Of a stretch of 44,253 nt of DNA, positions 23,573 to 32,300 are shown piece by piece. Numbering within the stretch: the first letter of the stretch is position 1; every line of letters starts with the position of its first letter. The stretch is from Lachnospiraceae bacterium (GTDB lineage Bacteria; Bacillota; Clostridia; Lachnospirales; Lachnospiraceae). Location: assembly GCA_015057375.1 (NCBI GenBank), contig SVEM01000015.1, forward strand, positions 1 through 44,253, read 5' to 3'. The notes beneath the pieces are model-generated. The model saw nothing but the letters and a program-made list of their open reading frames with translations. It searched no databases and had not been told where the DNA came from. Position numbers and translations under genes: made by a program.

Positions 23573-25927
23573 ATGAATAAGAAAGTGTTGCACACACTTG
23601 AATTTGATAAAATAATAAATATGCTTACCGACACCGCGCAGACTCCTGCCGGAAAGAAGTTATGTAAAAATACAGTTCCCGTTGCTGACCTTGATGTTAT
23701 TGAAGAAGCACAGGAGCAGACTTCGTGCGCGCTCACAAGAATATATAAAAAAGGACGCCCATCATTTGCCGGAGTATCTGACATAACCGCTTCATTTCTG
23801 AGACTTGATGTCGGTGCCGTACTTGGCGCAGGCGAACTTTTGCAGATAGCGTCTTTGCTCAGCCGTGCAGCTTCCTGCATTTCTTATAATGAGGACTGTG
23901 ATGATTCACTTTCTCCTCTTTTCGAAGGACTCATGCCTGTTACACATCTTTACAAGAGTATTACAAGCTGCATTATTTCGGAAGAAGAAATAAGCGATGA
24001 TGCAAGTCCGGAACTTAAGAACATAAGGCGAAGCATGCGTGTTGCCGGAGATCGCATTCACGACCAGCTGAACCAGATTCTTAACTCATCAAGAAATCTT
24101 CTTCAGGAAGCACTTATCACAACCAGAAACGGAAGATACTGTCTGCCGGTCCGTGCCGATGCGAGATCTTCATTTCCGGGAATGATACACGACCAGTCAC
24201 GAGGCGGACAGACTTTATTTATCGAGCCTATGGCGGTTGTTAAACTTAATAACGACATAAAAGAACTTGAAAATAAAGAGCAGGAAGAGATTGAACGCAT
24301 ACTTGCCTCCCTCAGCGCAGAAGCTGCTGCCGAACTCGATTTTCTGAAAAATGATTATGAAATCTTAACAAAACTTGATTATATATTTGCACGCGGAATG
24401 CTTGCACGAAATATGCGCGGAAGCAAACCCGTCTTTAACACCGACGGCTACATCAACCTCAAGCAGGCACGCCATCCGCTTATACCTAAAGACAGAGTTG
24501 TTCCTATCGATATATATGTAGGTGACGGTTTCAGACACCTTATCATAACCGGACCAAATACCGGTGGTAAGACAGTCACACTTAAAACCGTCGGCCTCTG
24601 CACCCTTATGGGTCAGGCGGGACTTCACATTCCTGCATTTGAGGGCTCATCCCTGTCCGTATACAAACAGGTTTATGCGGATATCGGTGACGAGCAAAGC
24701 ATTGAGCAGAGCTTAAGTACATTTTCATCACACATGACTAACATCGTGTATATTTTAAAACGTGCCGATGCCATGTCTCTCGTGCTTTTTGACGAGTTAT
24801 GTACAGGTACCGACCCTGAGGAAGGTGCGGCTCTCGCTATTTCCATTCTTCACAATCTTCTGCGAAGAAAAGTAACCGTATTTGCGACAACACATTACAG
24901 TGAAATCAAACTTTATGCCATGTCCACGGACGGCGTTAAAAATGCCTGCTGTGAATTTGATGTATCTACCCTTAAGCCTACTTATAAACTTCTTATCGGT
25001 ATTCCGGGCAAAAGTAACGCATTTGCAATTGCCAAGCGACTTGGACTTTCCGACCGAATTATAAATGACGCCGGCAAACGGATCGACAGCGACACCCTGA
25101 GTTTTGAGGATGTTCTCGGTGATATTGAAGCAAGCCGTATTGATATGGAGAAAAAACAGCGCGAGATTGAACAGGCGCACAAAGAAATAGAGAAGCTGAA
25201 AAATAAGCTTCAGGAGAAAAATGACCGAATCGACAAGGCAAAGGACAAGATTCTCAGACGTGCAAATGAAGAAGCCCGTCAGATTCTTCAGGATGCCAAA
25301 GACTATGCTGACGAAACAGTTCGCAAATACAATCGTCTCGCAGCTGATTCAGGCACTATCTCCGAAATGGAGAAAGAAAGAGCTAACCTTAGAAGCAAGC
25401 TGAACGAAAAAGATTCCAAGCTTTCAATTAAAGAAAAAGTTCAGCCTCACAAAAAAATATCCGCTGACAGCCTCAACATCGGTGACAGCGTTAACGTTAT
25501 ATCACTTGGACTTTCCGGTACCGTATCTTCAAAACCGGATGCCAAAGGAATGGTCACAATACAGATGGGTATGTTAAGTTCATCCGTTCACATAAGCGAC
25601 CTGTCACCGGGAGAAAAAAAAGAAGAACCTAAGGTAAAACATAAGGTATCATCTTCTTACAATCTATCCAAGGCAAGAGATATCCGCACCGAGATTAACC
25701 TTATCGGACAGACAACCTACGAGGCGCTTATACAGCTCGACAAATATCTTGATGACGCGTACCTTTCACATCTGTCACAGGTAACCGTTATCCACGGACG
25801 CGGAACCGGTGCATTAAAAAAGGCCGTACACGATCATTTGAGAAGCCTTAGTTATGTGAAGTCATATCGCTTGGGAGACTTCGGCGAAGGCGATCATGGA
25901 GTGACTATAGTGACGTTTAAGGAATAA
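23573..25927 (+). CDS. mutS2: MutS2 (endonuclease MutS2 / ribosome-rescue factor)
   Basis: 784 aa, the full family length. A MutS-like clamp and core (1-300) leads to the ATPase with Walker A ITGPNTGGKTVTLKT near residue 325 and Walker B LVLFDELCTGTDPEEGAAL near 403. A long charged coiled coil (about 510-620) follows, then a KOW-like strand region and a C-terminal Smr domain (about 705-784) with VIHGRGTGALKKAVHDHL. The Smr LDxxG-type motif is EINLIG. Family members limit recombination and, as in Bacillus (RqcU), split collided ribosomes. It has its own promoter and is the only plus-strand gene in this part of the window. Confidence 0.96.
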   Translation: MNKKVLHTLEFDKIINMLTDTAQTPAGKKLCKNTVPVADLDVIEEAQEQTSCALTRIYKKGRPSFAGVSDITASFLRLDVGAVLGAGELLQIASLLSRAASCISYNEDCDDSLSPLFEGLMPVTHLYKSITSCIISEEEISDDASPELKNIRRSMRVAGDRIHDQLNQILNSSRNLLQEALITTRNGRYCLPVRADARSSFPGMIHDQSRGGQTLFIEPMAVVKLNNDIKELENKEQEEIERILASLSAEAAAELDFLKNDYEILTKLDYIFARGMLARNMRGSKPVFNTDGYINLKQARHPLIPKDRVVPIDIYVGDGFRHLIITGPNTGGKTVTLKTVGLCTLMGQAGLHIPAFEGSSLSVYKQVYADIGDEQSIEQSLSTFSSHMTNIVYILKRADAMSLVLFDELCTGTDPEEGAALAISILHNLLRRKVTVFATTHYSEIKLYAMSTDGVKNACCEFDVSTLKPTYKLLIGIPGKSNAFAIAKRLGLSDRIINDAGKRIDSDTLSFEDVLGDIEASRIDMEKKQREIEQAHKEIEKLKNKLQEKNDRIDKAKDKILRRANEEARQILQDAKDYADETVRKYNRLAADSGTISEMEKERANLRSKLNEKDSKLSIKEKVQPHKKISADSLNIGDSVNVISLGLSGTVSSKPDAKGMVTIQMGMLSSSVHISDLSPGEKKEEPKVKHKVSSSYNLSKARDIRTEINLIGQTTYEALIQLDKYLDDAYLSHLSQVTVIHGRGTGALKKAVHDHLRSLSYVKSYRLGDFGEGDHGVTIVTFKE

Positions 25928-25929
25928 TT

Positions 25930-25954
25930 AAAGGGAGCCTTAGCTCCCTTTTTA
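25930..25954. terminator. Terminator between mutS2 and the convergent methyltransferase gene
   Basis: AAGGGAGC (25931-25938) pairs with GCTCCCTT (25943-25950) followed by TTT. It overlaps the end of the minus-strand gene and can act in both directions. Confidence 0.8.
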
Positions 25955-26449
25955 TTTACTCCACTCAAGTCTATGCAGACTTCCCTCTGTATTCATTTTT
26001 TCAAATCCATTTTGCCTTAATGCTTCATAAAGAACTATAGCCACACTGTTACTCAGATTAAGCGAACGTGTATCTCCCCACATCGGAATCCTTATGCAGT
26101 TATCTTCATTTTCAACAAGTATCTCTTCAGGTATTCCGGCGCTCTCTTTACCAAACATGATAAAGTCATTATCTTTATAACTGACTTCTGTATACACCTT
26201 ATGTGCCTTCGTTGTTGCCATATAAATGTTAGCTCCGGGATTCTTTTCAAGAAAATCCCTAAATGAGGTGTATGTAATAACCTTAAGTTTAGGCCAGTAA
26301 TCAAGCCCTGCTTTCTTTACTTCCTTCTCGCTGAGTCTGAATCCAAGAGGTTCTATAAGATGAAGACATGTGTCTGTTGCAACACATGTCCTTCCTATAT
26401 TTCCTGTATTCTGTGGAATCTCCGGCTCAAGTAAAACAATGTTCATCAT
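25952..26449 (-). CDS. trmL: tRNA (cytidine/uridine-34 2'-O)-methyltransferase, TrmL type
   Basis: 165 aa SPOUT methyltransferase. EPEIPQNTGNIGRTC near the N-terminus, MFGKESAGIPEEIL near residue 107 and SLNLSNSVAIVLYEALRQ near 130 are the three motifs that build the knotted SAM site. The length and lack of an extra RNA-binding domain fit TrmL/CspR, which methylates the wobble ribose of tRNA-Leu. The ATG follows GGTGGAG. It lies 21 nt after the aminotransferase gene, probably in the same transcript. Confidence 0.93.
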   Translation of the reverse strand: MMNIVLLEPEIPQNTGNIGRTCVATDTCLHLIEPLGFRLSEKEVKKAGLDYWPKLKVITYTSFRDFLEKNPGANIYMATTKAHKVYTEVSYKDNDFIMFGKESAGIPEEILVENEDNCIRIPMWGDTRSLNLSNSVAIVLYEALRQNGFEKMNTEGSLHRLEWSK

Positions 26450-26470
26450 ATGTCTTTCTCCACCTATATC

Positions 26471-27625
26471 CTACAATGATTCGATAAATTCTCTTATTCT
26501 TCCGAGTGCCACACGCAAATCATCAATTGAATATGCATACGATATTCGGAGGAATCCTTCACCACATGCACCGAATGCTGTTCCCGGAACAACCGCCACT
26601 TTTTTCTCACGAAGCAGTCTTTCCGCAAACTCATCCGAGCTCATGCCAAATTTTTTAATGTTCGGGAATACGTAAAATGCACCATATGGTGTGAAGCAAT
26701 CGATTCCCATGCTGCGAAGCTCATTAAGAAGAAATCTTCTTCTCTTATCGTATGCTTCTCGCATCTTTTTAACATCAGGATCTCCGTATTTGAGTGCTTC
26801 AACTGCTGCATACTGGCTTGTCGTCGGTGCACACATTATCGCAAACTGATGAATCTTAAGCATCTGATCCAGTATCGCACGGGGTGCCACTGCATATCCG
26901 AGTCTCCATCCGGTCATGGCATATGCTTTTGAAAATCCGTTAATAAGCACGGTTCTCTCCTTCATTCCCGGAATAGACACAATAGAAACGTGCTTACCTG
27001 AATATGTAAGCTCGGCATATATTTCATCGGATAATACAAATAAATCTTTTTCTATTATAACTTCAGCGATTTCCTTAAGATCCTTTTCTTCCATAATCGC
27101 ACCTGTCGGGTTATTAGGAAACGGAAGTATAAGTATCTTAGTCTTATCTGTTATTTTTGAAAGAAGCTCCTCTTTAGTAAGACGGAATTCATTCTCTTCC
27201 TTAAGTTCAATTATAACCGGTGTTCCGCCTGCAAGTATCGTACATGGCTCATATGACACATAGCTTGGCTGCGGAATAAGAACTTCATCGCCCGGATCAA
27301 GCATTGCACGAAGCGCAATATCAATAGCTTCACTTCCGCCGACTGTTATAACAACCTCTTCAGCGTCATATTTTACGTTCTGGCTACGCTTAAGATATCT
27401 GCATACTTCCTGTTTAAGCTCCTTAAGTCCGGCATTAGAAGTATAAAATGTACGGCCCTGTTCAAGTGAATATATACCCTCTTCACGAATATGCCATGGA
27501 GTATCAAAATCAGGCTCGCCCACACCGAGCGATATGGCATCTTCCATTTCACTTACGATATCAAAAAACTTTCTTATCCCGGATGGCGGTATATCGCGGA
27601 TTACTTTTGATAACGGATCTCTCAT
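26471..27625 (-). CDS. PLP-dependent aminotransferase, class I/II (aspartate/aromatic type)
   Basis: 384 aa fold-type I aminotransferase. GVGEPDFDTPWHI lies near the start, PNNPTGAIM near residue 170, LSDEIYAELTY near 198, and the PLP lysine is in INGFSKAYAMTGWRLGY near residue 235. It fits the branch often annotated as aspartate or aromatic amino acid aminotransferase; the substrate is not fixed by sequence. Its ATG overlaps the stop of the Lrp/AsnC gene by 4 nt, so regulator and enzyme are translationally coupled, which suggests an amino acid-responsive pair. Confidence 0.93.
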   Translation of the reverse strand: MRDPLSKVIRDIPPSGIRKFFDIVSEMEDAISLGVGEPDFDTPWHIREEGIYSLEQGRTFYTSNAGLKELKQEVCRYLKRSQNVKYDAEEVVITVGGSEAIDIALRAMLDPGDEVLIPQPSYVSYEPCTILAGGTPVIIELKEENEFRLTKEELLSKITDKTKILILPFPNNPTGAIMEEKDLKEIAEVIIEKDLFVLSDEIYAELTYSGKHVSIVSIPGMKERTVLINGFSKAYAMTGWRLGYAVAPRAILDQMLKIHQFAIMCAPTTSQYAAVEALKYGDPDVKKMREAYDKRRRFLLNELRSMGIDCFTPYGAFYVFPNIKKFGMSSDEFAERLLREKKVAVVPGTAFGACGEGFLRISYAYSIDDLRVALGRIREFIESL

Positions 27626-28107
27626 GGTGTAATCTTCATCCTCTCTCCGGTCTTTTTCTCATCGACAAGAACAATACCGTGTTCCTTATATTTCTTAAGT
27701 ACAAAATGAGTAGAAGTACTTACAACTGACTCAAGCGGTGCAAGCTTCTCATGTACAAATGTAGCAATCTCTTTTATGCTCGTTCCATAAAGTGTAACAC
27801 AAAGGTCATATCCGCCACTCATGAGAGTAACGCTTTCAACCTCATCAAATCTGTATATTCTTTCAGCTATACTGTCAAATCCGCGACCTCTCTGTGGTGA
27901 AACCTTAACTTCAATAATCGCAGACACTTTCTCCGCATCCACTTTATCCCAGTTAATCATTGTTGTATAACCGCAAATGATTCTTTCTTCCTCCATCGCC
28001 TTTATTTCGTTATGAACATCCTCTATATCCATACCAAGCATTACGGCAATGTCTTCCTCTGTCACTTTACTGTTGTTGTATAAGATATCCAATATTTTTC
28101 CTGTCAT
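27622..28107 (-). CDS. Lrp/AsnC-family transcriptional regulator
   Basis: 161 aa from the ATG at 28107, which follows AGAGAGG; an in-frame ATG at 28128 is upstream of that site. The N-terminal winged HTH (KILDILYNNSKVTEEDIAVM, then EDVHNEIKAMEEERIICGYT) is followed by a RAM/ligand-binding domain (SAIIEVKVSPQRGRGFDSIAERI, VTLMSGGYDLCVTLYG). A short extra C-terminal tail contains Lys-rich sequence. It probably senses an amino acid and controls the coupled aminotransferase gene. No operator could be picked out upstream. Confidence 0.92.
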   Translation of the reverse strand: MTGKILDILYNNSKVTEEDIAVMLGMDIEDVHNEIKAMEEERIICGYTTMINWDKVDAEKVSAIIEVKVSPQRGRGFDSIAERIYRFDEVESVTLMSGGYDLCVTLYGTSIKEIATFVHEKLAPLESVVSTSTHFVLKKYKEHGIVLVDEKKTGERMKITP

Positions 28108-28128
28108 AAGGTTACCTCTCTGTTTCAT

Positions 28129-28659
28129 TTATATGAACTTTTCCAACTCATCCTTTATTCGGGACTCAAGAAATCTTGTTTCACCGTCATTTAATACAAC
28201 TCTGTCCGCACCGCTGTGGGTATACCCGATTACCTCTGCCTCGTAACCATTCTCCGCAAGCAGCCTGACAACATGGTTTCCGTTTTCTGCTACGATAAGA
28301 AATGTTCCTTTAGTACATAACATATACGGATTAATGTCAAAAAATTCGCATACCTCTATAGTTTCCTGACGCAATCGCAAACACGAAAGCTCAGCCACAA
28401 CTCCCGTATCCAAAGTTTCTGCCATATTCCACAGTCCGGCAAATATTCCGCCTTCGCCTGCTTCGTATAATAAACAGTCTTCGCCTAAAATGTCTTTGAG
28501 TCGTTCTGACCCTTCCAAACATTCTACATTCTTTACTCTGTTAATTATCGAACGAGGCAGTTTGTTTTTTAACTCTTCCTCATATTTCTCTGCCAGTATT
28601 CTTGTCCCTTCACCGGCAATCCATCCTGTCAGAACTATATCTTTATCCGGTCTTATCAT
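28129..28659 (-). CDS. Half-length AIR synthase-related (PurM/HypE C-terminal domain-like) protein
   Basis: 176 aa. The sequence from about residue 65 (EAGEGGIFAGLWNMAE, VCEFFDINPYMLCTKGTFLIVA, VVRLLAENGYEAEVIGYT) matches the C-terminal half of the PurM/HypE/SelD superfamily. The N-terminal ATP-binding half of those enzymes is absent and there is no sign of it upstream, so it is a stand-alone half. The role is unknown; it may act as a regulator or pair with a separate protein. It lies between the VanW protein and the Lrp regulator, 10 and about 20 nt away, in one apparent transcript. Confidence 0.75.
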   Translation of the reverse strand: MIRPDKDIVLTGWIAGEGTRILAEKYEEELKNKLPRSIINRVKNVECLEGSERLKDILGEDCLLYEAGEGGIFAGLWNMAETLDTGVVAELSCLRLRQETIEVCEFFDINPYMLCTKGTFLIVAENGNHVVRLLAENGYEAEVIGYTHSGADRVVLNDGETRFLESRIKDELEKFI

Positions 28660-28668
28660 AACGCACTC

Positions 28669-30246
28669 TTATTCTGCCGGATCTGCCGGTGCGGCAGTAG
28701 GCTCAGGTGCTGTTGTCGGTGCTTCTGGTACTTCTGTTATAACCGGAGGCTCAGGAGCAGCTGTTGCTGTCGTACCGGGATCATCTGTCTGTGGACCCAT
28801 AGTTGCGTTAGGTTTATCGTCCTTATCCTTCTTTACCTTCTTAGTACCTTTAGTAACATACTTTGGTTCTGCCTTATATTTACTATAATTAACTTTCTCT
28901 CTTGAAACCTCTACACCGTTTTCATAAATAACCTTATACAGATTAGCAACATAACCCACATGTGCTTCCTGTGTTACCTCTTCATATCCCTTTGGCTTTG
29001 TAGGATCCTTTGTTACGATATCCTTACCGGGTTCTATAGTCTCAACAATGTCAGATACAAATTCTACTTTTCGTGATGAAGGTCTTGTTTCATGTCCATA
29101 AATTGTAAATGTAAGAACTCCGTTATACGCTGAACCCTGAATGTATATCGGTGTTTCAGAATCATTTTCAAACTTAAGGTCCTTATAATCTCCTGCAATT
29201 GCCGCATCCATAGATGGCTCCACATAAGTTACCACCATTGAGTGCGGAAATCTCTCTACTATCTTAAGCTCTGCACGAAGCACGGCATTATAAAGTGTTG
29301 TAGACACCTGACATACACCACCGCCAAGACTGTCAACAACCTGCCCTGCTGCATATGAAGGAGCTTCTTTATACCCATTATCAGCTGTAAGCGGATAAAT
29401 GGAATCTGCTACAGAAAGAACCTCTCCCGGATATAACACTGTTCCGTTAACAAAGCTTGTCGCATTACGGACATTCGCAGATCTGTCTGTCTGATACTCT
29501 TTAAATGTAGTTGAACATTTGCCAAGTACATCCGTACATTTTGCCATAACTTCTTCTGTATATTCAGGCTCTTTATCAACAATAACTGCCGCAATACTGA
29601 TTGAATCCTGTGTGTGAACCTGAGGCAACGCATCCTTTATAAGCTGCATGGTTGCTTCTTCATCTATAACTCTGCCCACACGTGATTTTTTAACGACAAA
29701 TGATCCGTTTTCACGTACAAGTCCTGCATTCTTAGGTTTAACATTATACTTTGCACACTTCTTACCAACAAACTGTGCAAGCATCGCTTCATCAGCTGCA
29801 ACAGTCATATCTATAACTTCGCCTTTTCCTGCATCAAATGCCGCCTTAAGAAGCTCATCTATATTACATGAAAGTCCGATATCTGCCAATGTCGCCGATA
29901 CCGGCTCTTCATTCACACTGACAACAAGGCCTTTACTTAAAAGACCTTCTTCATATGCCTTTATCGCTGAAAGAGCATTCTCATAATCCATTCCGCCGAC
30001 TGCAATACTGCCGATATAAACATCGGCTTTAATCTTGCCGTCTATCTCTTCTACTGCAACGTGCTCACCTGCATCCGGCTTCTTCTCGCTATCCCCCGCG
30101 CAACTCTTAAGCACAAATGCAACTATAACAATAAGCACCACAACAAAAGCTGCCAACACTGCTGCCCTCGCAATGATTTTCTTTCTTCTCTTCTCTCTCG
30201 CAAGTCTTTTCTGACTTCTTACTCTGTATTTATATTCTTCAGACAT
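28669..30246 (-). CDS. VanW-family protein with G5 domain, cell-envelope anchored
   Basis: 525 aa. A basic N-terminus precedes one membrane helix at about 25-47. Outside, a YoaR-like putative peptidoglycan-binding region (about 85-220) leads to the VanW domain (about 242-372, with FNG-type SFVNGTVLYPGEVLSV and GGGVCQVSTTLYNAV) and a G5 domain (about 388-463). The last 60 residues are Pro/Thr/Ala-rich. VanW proteins accompany vancomycin resistance clusters in some bacteria but are widespread in Clostridia without resistance genes; no van genes are seen here. Expected role is cell-wall related. The start follows GGAG by 12 nt. Confidence 0.92.
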   Translation of the reverse strand: MSEEYKYRVRSQKRLAREKRRKKIIARAAVLAAFVVVLIVIVAFVLKSCAGDSEKKPDAGEHVAVEEIDGKIKADVYIGSIAVGGMDYENALSAIKAYEEGLLSKGLVVSVNEEPVSATLADIGLSCNIDELLKAAFDAGKGEVIDMTVAADEAMLAQFVGKKCAKYNVKPKNAGLVRENGSFVVKKSRVGRVIDEEATMQLIKDALPQVHTQDSISIAAVIVDKEPEYTEEVMAKCTDVLGKCSTTFKEYQTDRSANVRNATSFVNGTVLYPGEVLSVADSIYPLTADNGYKEAPSYAAGQVVDSLGGGVCQVSTTLYNAVLRAELKIVERFPHSMVVTYVEPSMDAAIAGDYKDLKFENDSETPIYIQGSAYNGVLTFTIYGHETRPSSRKVEFVSDIVETIEPGKDIVTKDPTKPKGYEEVTQEAHVGYVANLYKVIYENGVEVSREKVNYSKYKAEPKYVTKGTKKVKKDKDDKPNATMGPQTDDPGTTATAAPEPPVITEVPEAPTTAPEPTAAPADPAE

Positions 30247-30283
30247 TTAATAAAAACTCCTTGAATAAATTAATCTTCACTAA

Positions 30284-30385
30284 TTAAAAAATAGTTGTAA
30301 GCAATAATGGCACTACAAGTGCAACTACAAGTATTATACAAATAATTGATGCTACTATCTGTCTGCCTCTCTTTGTCAAACGCAT
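30284..30385 (-). CDS. 33-aa single-helix membrane peptide
   Basis: A very short gene with a consensus CGGAGG site 9 nt before the ATG. The product starts MRLTKRGRQ and continues with one hydrophobic helix (residues 10-32), positive inside, so it should insert in the membrane. It lies 37 nt upstream of the VanW gene on the same strand. I do not know a family; small peptides of this kind next to envelope genes are common but usually unannotated. Confidence 0.55.
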   Translation of the reverse strand: MRLTKRGRQIVASIICIILVVALVVPLLLTTIF

Positions 30386-30437
30386 TTTTTATACCTCCGA
30401 TAATAGTATGATATTCTATAAAATATAATCCATTTTA

Positions 30438-31103
30438 CTATTTGTTGCAACACTTTTCACTATTTTTGCACAAATCGCTAAGGAAACATTCACTACATTT
30501 TGGATTTCTTGCGGTACATATGGTTCTTCCGTGTGTAATTATCTGCATGTTATATCTTATCCAATGATCTTTTGGCAGTACCTGCATCAAATCATATTCT
30601 ATCTTTACAGGATCCGTTTCCTTCGTAAGCCCGAGCTTTCCGGATATTCGCTTTACATGCGTATCAACAACAATACTCGGTTCGAAAAAAATGTTTCCTC
30701 TTATTACATTAGCTGTTTTTCTGCCTACTCCTGCAAGACTTGTCAGTGCATCAATATCATTTGGCACCTCGCCGCCGTATACCTCAACAATGCGTTTTGC
30801 ACATGTAATGATATTCTTTGATTTCATCTGATAAAATCCAACCGAATGAATATACTGTTTAAGCTCCTCTATGTCTGCATTTGCAAGATCCTCTATGGAC
30901 TTATATCGCGTAAACAAATCCTTCGTTACTATATTAACCCTGTCATCCGTACACTGTGCACTTAATATGGTCGCTATAAGAAGCTGCCATGCACTATCGT
31001 GGTTAAGATAACATCTGACCTCTTTTGTATAATATTCATCAAGTCTGGCAAGTATATCAGCTATTCTTTTTCGCTCTTTTTCACTTATCCGTCTTTTCCT
31101 CAT
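30438..31103 (-). CDS. nth: Endonuclease III (DNA glycosylase/AP lyase)
   Basis: 221 aa HhH-GPD glycosylase. The helix-hairpin-helix LAGVGRKTANVI contains the catalytic Lys, VDTHVKRISGKLGL the catalytic Asp, and the C-terminal C-x6-C-x2-C-x5-C pattern (CTARNPKCSECFLSDLC) binds the [4Fe-4S] cluster. It removes oxidised pyrimidines from DNA and nicks the abasic site. The start overlaps the end of larC by 23 nt, so the two genes are co-transcribed. Confidence 0.95.
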   Translation of the reverse strand: MRKRRISEKERKRIADILARLDEYYTKEVRCYLNHDSAWQLLIATILSAQCTDDRVNIVTKDLFTRYKSIEDLANADIEELKQYIHSVGFYQMKSKNIITCAKRIVEVYGGEVPNDIDALTSLAGVGRKTANVIRGNIFFEPSIVVDTHVKRISGKLGLTKETDPVKIEYDLMQVLPKDHWIRYNMQIITHGRTICTARNPKCSECFLSDLCKNSEKCCNK

Positions 31104-32271
31104 TTTTAATATATTCCTCTATCTCTTTGCAGATATATCTGTATGTCTCGTCATACCCGAGCCCTTTTTCTTCTGCTGCCGCTCTAACAGACTCATACTC
31201 AGGGAATATGCGGTATGTATCACCCAGCCATACCTTTTTGCAGCATATCTGTCCAAATGATGTGAAAACTTCTGCCTTTTCCCTTTTAAGAACAGTTCTT
31301 TTACAATCATATCTTCTTATCCCGAGAGTTGTGGTATTAAGAAAAATGATCTTCTCCATTTCCTTAACACAGGACTCATCACAAATAACATTAAGCATAT
31401 ATGCCGGTCTGTTTTTCTTCATATATATAGGCTGGAAAAACACATCATATGCCCCCGCCTCAAAAAGCTTCTCCATTGTGTAACCAAGAGTTTCCCCGGT
31501 TGCATCATCTATATTTGTGCTAAGCTCGCATATGCTGTCTGCTTCTGAACCGGCATCTTCAATCAACATCACACGAAGCACATTCGGATGCTCAAAATCC
31601 TTAGTGCCTGCTCCTATTCCGATTTTTATAACTTTATATTCTTTCGGAAGTTTATCCTCCGTACGAAGTGCCGCCGCAATTGCCGCACCTGTAGGAGTTA
31701 TCATCTCGCCCTCAGCATCTGACTGTCGCAAGGTAAGATTATGCAAACTTACTATATTAAGTACGGCAGGAACAGGAACCGCAAGCCTTCCATGGGCACA
31801 CTTTACATATCCTTTTCCTTCCGTAATCCCTGAAAACATAACATCTTTAACACCAAGATTATCAATACATACTGCTGTGCTTATAATATCTACAATAGAA
31901 TCAACGGCGCCGACTTCATGAAAATGAACCTTATTTATATCTATTCCATGCGCAATGCTTTCCGCTTCGGCAACGATACCAAACATTTTGTATGCCAGCA
32001 CCTTCGCCTCATCTGTCATAGCCGCATTTGCAATTATTTCATGAATGTCAGCTAAATGTCTGTGTACATGACTTTCTGTAGCCATTACATCAAATTTGAG
32101 CGCACGAAGTCCGTTTTTATACACATCTCTTATCTCAATATCAAATTTCTCAATCATTATACTGTCAAGAGCCTTTGTAAGTACATCCCTGTCAGCACCG
32201 AGATCTAACAGTGCCGCCACTGTCATATCACCGCTTATTCCTGACATACAGTCAAAATACAGCTTTTTCAT
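31081..32271 (-). CDS. larC: LarC family nickel insertion protein
   Basis: 396 aa. MSGISGDMTVAALLDLGAD at the N-terminus, the His-rich VHRHLADIHEII near residue 74 and HFHEVGAVDSIVDII near 117 are the LarC signature; a second domain begins near residue 270. LarC inserts nickel into the pyridinium-type pincer cofactor of lactate racemase-like enzymes in a CTP-dependent step. It is encoded as a single uninterrupted frame, unlike lineages with a split larC. No larB, larE or larA is in the window, so the pathway partners must lie elsewhere. The gene is in one run with galK and nth. Confidence 0.9.
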   Translation of the reverse strand: MKKLYFDCMSGISGDMTVAALLDLGADRDVLTKALDSIMIEKFDIEIRDVYKNGLRALKFDVMATESHVHRHLADIHEIIANAAMTDEAKVLAYKMFGIVAEAESIAHGIDINKVHFHEVGAVDSIVDIISTAVCIDNLGVKDVMFSGITEGKGYVKCAHGRLAVPVPAVLNIVSLHNLTLRQSDAEGEMITPTGAAIAAALRTEDKLPKEYKVIKIGIGAGTKDFEHPNVLRVMLIEDAGSEADSICELSTNIDDATGETLGYTMEKLFEAGAYDVFFQPIYMKKNRPAYMLNVICDESCVKEMEKIIFLNTTTLGIRRYDCKRTVLKREKAEVFTSFGQICCKKVWLGDTYRIFPEYESVRAAAEEKGLGYDETYRYICKEIEEYIKNEEKTDK

Positions 32272-32300
32272 AAAATCATGCCTCTCATATCATTTGCTGT

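Noticed and set aside
24797-25241. Several antisense frames inside mutS2
   Set aside because: They run opposite to a well conserved gene, lack ribosome binding sites and show no recognisable domain.
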